A stretch of DNA of 64,000 bases, taken from assembly GCA_021796015.1 (NCBI GenBank), contig JAJYOT010000002.1, forward strand, positions 1-64,000, in the 5' to 3' direction. Numbering within the stretch: position 1 is the stretch's first letter; the number at the start of each line of letters is the position of its first letter. Positions 61,133 through 64,000 of the stretch are shown here, one piece after another. Origin of the DNA: a bacterium. GTDB lineage: Bacteria > Elusimicrobiota > Elusimicrobia > UBA1565 > UBA9628. The notes under the pieces are model-generated. The model was not told where the DNA came from and ran no database searches. It worked only from the letters and a program-made list of their open reading frames with translations. The position numbers and the translations under genes were made by a program.

Positions 61133-63118
61133 TTAAAAAAGATCGTAGGGATCGCTGTTAATTTTCAGATAAACCCCTTTGGGAACTTTCAAGTTTCTCG
61201 CTACGGTCAAAGCCTCTTCCCAGCGTTCAGAGGGAGATTTAATTAAAAGGTGTTCGCGGTAAAGTCCTCGAAGAGTCGACAAGACGCAGGGAGACGGGCC
61301 GACGCATTCATGCCCTGAAACCTTAAGAGCTCTCAATATTTCAGCGGCCTCCATCGCCGCCTGCCTGGCGGCATTTTTTTCCTCGGACTCCCAAACAAGC
61401 CGGGTCAAATCGCAATAAGGAGGATAACGCAGTTCTTTGCGTGTTTTTAACTCTTCCTTGGCAAAGCGCGTATAATCTCCGGAAATCGTTTCAGAGACAG
61501 CCGGATGAGAAGGAGAAAGCGTTTGCAAAATGACCTCTCCCGGCTTATCGGCCCGACCCGAACGCCCGGCCACCTGGGCCAAAAGTTGCATCGCTCGTTC
61601 CGAAGCTCTAAAGTCTGGCATCGACAGCATAAGATCCGAATCGACCACTCCCACCAAGGTCACTTGAGGAAAATGAAAACTTTTGGCGATGAGTTTGGTT
61701 CCAACTAAAATATCCGCCTCTTGATCTAAAAACCTTTCGTATATCTTTTTTTCTTCTTTCGCGTCCTCGCTTAAAGAATCTCGGTCCAGGCGCAAAACCT
61801 TAGCTGCCGGTAAAACCGATTGAAGCTCGCTGACAATTTTCTGGGTCCCTGCGCCCAGGGAACGCAAAACGGCATGGCCGCATTTCTCACAACGCTCCGG
61901 CAAAGGACTTTTGGCGTCGCAATGATGGCATTGGAGAATCATTGTTCCGCTTGCGCTTTCGTGGGCGATTTTAGCGACCCCGCAGGAAGCGCACCGGGCG
62001 GCCCAACCGCATTTGGCGCATAGAACCAAAGTCGCAAACCCCCGTCTATTAACCAGCAAAATGACTTGCTCTCGCCTAAACAAGCGTTCTTGAATTTTGG
62101 AAATAAGCGTATTTGACAAAGTCTTTCCCTGACTAGGGGGGACCGTCATAACCACGGGACGCTTAACCCACGAAACGCGCCGGGACATCTCGATAAGCTC
62201 CATTTCTCTTTTTTCGGTTTTACTCCAAGATTCCAAGGAAGGCGTGGCCGAACCTAATACAAGAAGAGCCTGTTGGGATTTCGCCCTCACAAATGCCACG
62301 TCGCGGGCATGATAATAAGGAATCTGACCTTCCTGTTTGAAGGACTCGTCTTGCTCTTCGTCAATGACGATAAGCTTTAAATTTTTAAACGGCAAAAGAA
62401 CCGCCGAACGCGCGCCCACAATAAGACGAGGCTCTCCTTTTCTAAGTCCCATCCACGCCTCCCGTCGTTTGCTCGCCAAAACTTGGCTGTGCCAAAGATC
62501 CACGGGAAAATCAAACAAGCTTGAAAATTCTTTAAAAAAAGGCCCCGCTAAGGATATTTCAGGAACTAAAAATAAAGCCTGAGCGCCGGAATTTAAAGTC
62601 TCAAGAATCAAGCGCCGATAAACCTCGGTCTTACCCGAAGCGGGAACTCCATACAAGAGAGCGGCATGGAATTGATTGAGCTTAAGCCTTTCGGAAAGTT
62701 TTGAAAAAGCCGTTTCTTGGTCCGGAGTCAAAACAAACGCGGAACAAACTTCCGGCGTTTTTTTCTCGGGTTTAAGAATCTTCTTTTTCCCTCTGGATCT
62801 TGAAGTCGGAAACTTAATAAAGCTCGGCAAAACCGCTCTCAGACACTCTCCCAACGGAGCCCCGTAACGTTTGGACATCCACAAGGCGCAATTAAACCCC
62901 TCCGCGTCAAGAAGCGGCTCTGGATCCAAAATTTCTTCAATGGGTTTAAGCGGGCGAGCGGGTTCTCCCTCAAATACGGAAACGACAAAGCCGATCAGTT
63001 TTCGAGGCCCGAAAGGGGCCCTCACCCGCATTCCTGGCTTTAAAGAATCAGAATCTCCAATTAAGTAATGGAAGGTGCGATCAAGCGGAATGGGAAAAGC
63101 AATTTCAGCGATACGCAT
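61133..63118 (-). CDS. priA: Primosomal replication helicase PriA
   Basis: 661 residues from ATG 63118 (MRIAEIAFPIPL); GGTGG lies 8 bases upstream, whereas an ATG two codons earlier is too close to it. The 3'-DNA-binding N-terminus is followed by Walker A LLYGVPASGKTEVYRRL, Walker B LIVIDEEQDESF and the zinc cluster LCAKCGWAARCASCG then QCHHCDAKSPLPERCEKCGH (four Cys pairs). The helicase C-terminal part includes VAGRSGRADKPGEVILQT. It restarts stalled forks. Confidence 0.95.
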   Translation of the reverse strand: MRIAEIAFPIPLDRTFHYLIGDSDSLKPGMRVRAPFGPRKLIGFVVSVFEGEPARPLKPIEEILDPEPLLDAEGFNCALWMSKRYGAPLGECLRAVLPSFIKFPTSRSRGKKKILKPEKKTPEVCSAFVLTPDQETAFSKLSERLKLNQFHAALLYGVPASGKTEVYRRLILETLNSGAQALFLVPEISLAGPFFKEFSSLFDFPVDLWHSQVLASKRREAWMGLRKGEPRLIVGARSAVLLPFKNLKLIVIDEEQDESFKQEGQIPYYHARDVAFVRAKSQQALLVLGSATPSLESWSKTEKREMELIEMSRRVSWVKRPVVMTVPPSQGKTLSNTLISKIQERLFRREQVILLVNRRGFATLVLCAKCGWAARCASCGVAKIAHESASGTMILQCHHCDAKSPLPERCEKCGHAVLRSLGAGTQKIVSELQSVLPAAKVLRLDRDSLSEDAKEEKKIYERFLDQEADILVGTKLIAKSFHFPQVTLVGVVDSDLMLSMPDFRASERAMQLLAQVAGRSGRADKPGEVILQTLSPSHPAVSETISGDYTRFAKEELKTRKELRYPPYCDLTRLVWESEEKNAARQAAMEAAEILRALKVSGHECVGPSPCVLSTLRGLYREHLLIKSPSERWEEALTVARNLKVPKGVYLKINSDPYDLF

Positions 63119-63158
63119 TGCCACCTAAAAGAAAACGACGACGCCTCTTTTCAGCCTT

Positions 63159-63767
63159 CTACTTAAACGCGGTAAAGACGAAATGAGGGGGAATATTCCG
63201 GATTTCAAATTGGATCTTAACTTTCTGGAAATGGTTTTTAAGAATGGGAATTAAGTGCGTGGTCACTTGGTAGGCCACGAAACGACCGCCGGGTTTGAGG
63301 AGAGCGGAAGTTTTCCTCAGCAATTCCGCTCTTCCCTCGCATCCTAAAAAGGCGAACGGAATTCCGGAAACGATGACGTCGACTTCGCCCATGGAAAACC
63401 CATGCTCTTTCGCGATAGAATCAATCTGACGGACATCTCCGTGATAAAGACTCATCCTGGAATCGGATTTCAGAGACTTCAGTTTTTCATAGAAACCATC
63501 ATTGAGCTCAATGGACAGAATTTTGCCGTTTTCGGGCATCTCTTGCAGAATTTTCCGCGTCATGACTCCGGCCGCGGCGCCGTATTCAATGATTCTTTTA
63601 GCGTGCTTGACATCCATCGCCCGCAGGGTTCTCCCTACCAAATAGCGGCTGCTCGGCATCACGGCCGCGACGCCCTTATCATCCGCGAAGGTTTTAATGT
63701 AGGCAAGGCTGTTTTTAATTCCCGCGGCAAACGTCGTTTTCGTCTTCGTCGTTCGTTTTCTGTCCAT
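63159..63767 (-). CDS. SAM-dependent methyltransferase (PmtA/KsgA-like)
   Basis: About 202 residues from ATG 63767; a TTG at 63779 overlapping the previous stop is an alternative. SAM motif I is RIIEYGAAAGVMTRKIL, then ILSIELNDGFYEKLKSL, SLYHGDVRQIDSI and the motif IV VIVSGIPFAFL. The catalytic GIPF replaces the NLPY of rRNA adenine dimethylases, and the sequence is closer to bacterial phospholipid N-methyltransferases. Which substrate is used cannot be decided here. It stands between the uracil-DNA glycosylase gene and priA. Confidence 0.65.
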   Translation of the reverse strand: MDRKRTTKTKTTFAAGIKNSLAYIKTFADDKGVAAVMPSSRYLVGRTLRAMDVKHAKRIIEYGAAAGVMTRKILQEMPENGKILSIELNDGFYEKLKSLKSDSRMSLYHGDVRQIDSIAKEHGFSMGEVDVIVSGIPFAFLGCEGRAELLRKTSALLKPGGRFVAYQVTTHLIPILKNHFQKVKIQFEIRNIPPHFVFTAFK

Positions 63768-63775
63768 AAGAATAC

Positions 63776-64000
63776 TCAAGCTCCTTTTTCAAGTTCAGAT
63801 CTAAGATTTTTCATATCCATCCATACAAGTTTCTTAAGATCAGGGTTGCGTAAAAGCGCCGCCGGGTGAAATGTGGGCAACAATCTCACCACGTTCCCCG
63901 ATGCGGTTTTGTATTCGCGCCAAATACCGCGAACTTTCGAAATAGGCTCTTCATTATGAAGCATCGCTTTTGTGGCAACGCTTCCCAAAGTCACGATAAA
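63776..64000 (-). CDS. Uracil-DNA glycosylase, family 4-like, C-terminal part
   Basis: The gene continues beyond base 64000; its last 74 codons are here. FIVTLGSVATKAML is the beta-strand and helix before the catalytic loop, SKVRGIWREYKTASGNVVRL follows, and LLPTFHPAALLRNPDLKKLV is the conserved HPA-LLRNP block of family 4/5 enzymes, holding the histidine that contacts uracil. Family 4 proteins carry an iron-sulphur cluster with Cys ligands further upstream. It overlaps the methyltransferase TTG codon. Confidence 0.85.
   Translation of the reverse strand, partial: FIVTLGSVATKAMLHNEEPISKVRGIWREYKTASGNVVRLLPTFHPAALLRNPDLKKLVWMDMKNLRSELEKGA

Noticed and set aside
1..64000. Search for tRNA, rRNA, CRISPR arrays, insertion sequences, phage genes and a replication origin
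   Set aside because: None seen: no GTTCGANNC-type T-loop with matching stems, no regularly spaced repeats, no transposase or integrase motif. The rpmH region lacks dnaA and a DnaA-box cluster that I could recognise by eye.

Overview
The window looks like a chromosomal segment of an uncultured Gram-negative bacterium of moderate G+C content. It encodes outer-membrane beta-barrel proteins, Lnt, MltG, a meso-DAP type MurE and system II cytochrome c maturation. Gene order and protein character would fit a deep-branching phylum such as Elusimicrobiota or Omnitrophota. That placement is a guess, because there is no rRNA or other marker here that I can search. I saw no tRNA, rRNA, CRISPR array, insertion sequence or prophage.

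Layout. 1-3.8 kb: end of an M13 metallopeptidase, an esterase, a DSP-like phosphatase, then acs and a 48-residue coiled-coil/membrane protein on the minus strand. 3.9-6.1 kb: a small AT-richer accessory patch with a secreted orphan, a nucleotide-cyclase-like orphan and a BrnT/BrnA toxin-antitoxin pair. 6.1-14.7 kb: the conserved rpmH-rnpA-yidD-yidC-jag-mnmE...mnmG-rsmG block, interrupted by an MFS transporter and a membrane protein; rnpA has no ATG/GTG/TTG start in a sensible place. 16.4-29.5 kb: a division and cell-wall (dcw) cluster, mraZ-rsmH-ftsL-ftsI-murE-murF-mraY-murD-ftsW-murG-aspS, behind a near-consensus promoter and a 10-bp-periodic MraZ-like operator. A pair of inverted ~66 bp palindromes lies between rsmH and ftsL.

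29.5-36.3 kb is the most unusual part. It is an electron-transfer locus: a secreted type-1-copper (cupredoxin-like) protein broken by a frameshift in an A7 run, an outer-membrane monohaem cytochrome-porin with a Cyc2-like haem motif, a dihaem c4-like cytochrome, a small lipoprotein, and the ResB/ResC cytochrome c maturation pair. The cupredoxin and the dihaem cytochrome share an apparently undescribed C-terminal two-cysteine module. The set resembles in composition the cyc2-cyc1-rusticyanin route of Fe(II) oxidisers. I infer a path that moves electrons across the outer membrane, as oxidation of an extracellular donor or electron uptake.

36.3-49.4 kb is a complete chemosensory cluster: a receiver/histidine kinase, two paralogous CheY-like proteins, CheW, CheA, an FtsA-like actin-fold protein with C-terminal beta-grasp-like repeats, a CheC-CheD fusion, an MCP, CheR and CheB. 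Convergent to it lie a CheY and a REC-REC-CheC/CheX-like fusion. The FtsA-like member and the fused adaptation proteins make this system atypical. 49.4-64 kb, all on the minus strand, holds housekeeping operons: secA-lnt-HDAC-like-prfB, an outer-membrane beta-barrel gene with its own promoter and terminator, and a UDG-methyltransferase-priA-tyrS-fecR-like-methylmalonyl-CoA-mutase-mltG run. Most operons show 4-20 bp overlaps or very short gaps, so translational coupling is the rule.
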